NCBI GenBank assembly: GCA_913064935.1
Contig: CAJYBF010000086.1
Coordinates: 1 to 5,469, forward strand
Direction: 5' to 3'
Source of the DNA: an uncultured Mollicutes bacterium
GTDB lineage: Bacteria > Bacillota_I > Bacilli_A > MAG-NZ
Length of the DNA: 5,469 bases
Within the stretch, counting starts at the first letter, position 1. Every line of letters begins with the position of its first letter. The notes under the pieces were generated by a model that was given only the letters and a program-made list of their open reading frames with translations, was not told the origin of the DNA and searched no databases. Positions 4,738 through 5,469 of the stretch are shown in pieces. Position numbers and translations under genes: made by a program.

Positions 4738-4750
4738 ATTGATTTTTGCA
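4735..4750. other. Probable right chimeric seam (low-GC DNA to pilS-like gene)
   Basis: Left of here is AT-rich DNA ending in an intact terminator hairpin. Right of here is GC-rich coding sequence that enters in the middle of a membrane helix, with no start codon or ribosome binding site. Composition changes abruptly within about 15 bases. The exact join probably lies in TTTTATTGATTTTT, which either side could supply. Confidence 0.6.
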
Positions 4751-5469
4751 AGCGCCTCGGCCGCTATCCTGTTGCCGTTGAGGATGGCCCTGTTTCTCGC
4801 GTCGCTGGTGGTTCTGGCCATCATAGGCGAGTCATTTGTCGGTGTATTGCTGCGCAATGAGAACCGGACAGACCTGGTCCTGGCGGCCCTTTACGGAACC
4901 ACAACATTTGTCATAACGGTACTTGTTAACCTGCTTTCTTTCTGGCTTAGAGATTACCGCCTGCTGACAGAGCAACAGGCAATAAAGCTGACCCGGCTGG
5001 AACAGATCAATGAACTGCTGGATGCTTCCACCATCGATCGCGGGCAACTAAACCTGTTTGAAAGCAGATTTTCCCTAAAATCCACTTTAGAATATTGTGC
5101 CGCCATTTTTGAGATGGAAGCAAAACGGAAAAATCAGACACTGATATTCGAAGCGCCCGATGAAAAAACTGAAATTCATGCAGACGAACATCGCTTTACC
5201 CAAATCATAAATAACTTGGTGGGAAATGCGCTTAAATACACGCCAAAGAACGGACAACTTGTTGTTTCTACCGAAAAAACGAAGAGCGGCGAAATCACCA
5301 TAAACGTGAAAGACACGGGTGTCGGCATCGCCGAGGACCAGCTACATCGGGTCACACAGGCTTTTACACAAGTTGATATCTCCTGTTCTTTTATTTCTGG
5401 TAAAGGGGTTGGTCTTGGACTGTACATCACGTCCAGCCTTCTGAAAGCCCATGGAGGCCGTCTTGTCCT
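4739..5469 (+). CDS. Hybrid sensor kinase: PilS-like membrane region joined to a histidine-kinase ATPase domain
   Basis: The frame is open from TAA 4703-4705 to the window end; coding character starts near 4739 and no true start is present. The first part (4739 to about 5014) has two hydrophobic helices, then WLRDYRLLTEQQAIKLTRLE. It aligns by eye with the membrane region of PilS, the type IV pilus sensor kinase, up to its LEELN segment. The second part (from about 5006) starts at helix 2 of a HisKA dimerisation domain (INELLDASTIDRGQL) and continues into a HATPase_c domain: N box NNLVGNALKY (5210-5239), G1 DTGVG (5312-5326), G2 GKGVGLGL (5399-5422). Its style recalls alphaproteobacterial PAS-type kinases. 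The H-box with the phosphorylated His is missing, as are the PilS PAS and kinase regions, so the product could not autophosphorylate. The 3' end is cut by the window. ATG 4784 may be chosen by gene callers but is internal. Confidence 0.7.
   Translation, partial: MIFASASAAILLPLRMALFLASLVVLAIIGESFVGVLLRNENRTDLVLAALYGTTTFVITVLVNLLSFWLRDYRLLTEQQAIKLTRLEQINELLDASTIDRGQLNLFESRFSLKSTLEYCAAIFEMEAKRKNQTLIFEAPDEKTEIHADEHRFTQIINNLVGNALKYTPKNGQLVVSTEKTKSGEITINVKDTGVGIAEDQLHRVTQAFTQVDISCSFISGKGVGLGLYITSSLLKAHGGRLV
5006..5020 (+). other. Internal seam between two kinase genes
   Basis: The codons for INELL sit where PilS would continue from LEQIN into its PAS linker and where the second kinase would run through HisKA helix 2 (typically LINELLDxSKIE). 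The shared IN-E-L coding bases offer a natural microhomology that keeps the frame. Codon usage is also GC-richer before than after this point. Confidence 0.5.

Noticed and set aside
4832..5430. Minus-strand open frames within the kinase region
   Set aside because: The + strand frame carries the diagnostic N, G1 and G2 boxes of a histidine kinase; the complementary frames have no recognisable domain.
1..5469. CRISPR array, tRNA, rRNA or phage genes
   Set aside because: No spaced direct repeats of CRISPR length, no cloverleaf with a TTC-type arm, no conserved rRNA segments and no phage structural or integrase motifs were seen on either strand.
4739..5469. Natural horizontal transfer of a kinase gene into a low-GC genome
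   Set aside because: The gene enters without a start, lacks its middle, shows a second internal seam and has no mobility gene or attachment site nearby. An artefactual join is simpler, though it has not been proven.

Overview
The window is a low-GC, Firmicutes- or Tenericutes-like chromosomal segment (about 160-4735) between two visibly GC-richer, proteobacterial-looking ends. In the centre, AT-rich codons dominate, GGAGG-type ribosome binding sites precede several genes, and the terminators are hairpins with U tracts. TGG encodes Trp and TGA is used as a stop, so the standard bacterial code applies and the UGA=Trp code of Mycoplasma does not. A Clostridia/Haloplasma/Turicibacter-like host is plausible, but I cannot name a genus from sequence alone.

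Layout. (1) 1-~165: the C-terminus of an unidentified protein, then the start of a possible signal-peptide protein, both on +. (2) 129-359 (-): an ECF-type sigma factor cut off inside its region 2, with a clear extended -10 promoter at 435-443. (3) 580-1086 (+): a small four-helix membrane protein (DUF6326-like). Its promoter region carries four 11-bp-phased TTAA repeats that resemble a PhoP/OmpR-family binding array, and a strong terminator follows. (4) 1140-1240: what looks like abutted ends of an IS3-family element. (5) 1337-3354 (-): two paralogous zinc-free medium-chain NAD(P)H-dependent oxidoreductases, separated by a terminator and so probably transcribed separately. (6) 3429-4458 (-): a compact operon of a 54-aa unknown protein, a DUF2975 four-helix membrane protein and a YozG-like HTH regulator, with a perfect 14-bp palindrome at the predicted transcription start. 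Half of that palindrome recurs upstream of the second oxidoreductase. (7) 4480-4700: a gene-free stretch with a GC-richer, potentially structured segment. (8) 4707-4737: a minus-strand terminator whose gene is missing. (9) ~4739-5469 (+): an open frame whose first part looks like the membrane region of the type IV pilus sensor PilS and whose second part is the ATPase half of a different histidine kinase. The phosphorylatable histidine is lost at the join.

Interpretation. Genes are interrupted at three seams (~140-172, ~4735-4750, ~5006-5020), and the composition changes at the outer two. At each seam both sides could share a few bases. This pattern fits an amplification or assembly chimera better than natural transfer, so the hybrid kinase and truncated sigma factor should not be read as biology until reads span the seams. 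The most credible biology is in the intact centre: the phased repeat array before the DUF6326-like gene, and the small ORF/DUF2975/HTH operon with its operator and possible link to the adjacent oxidoreductase.
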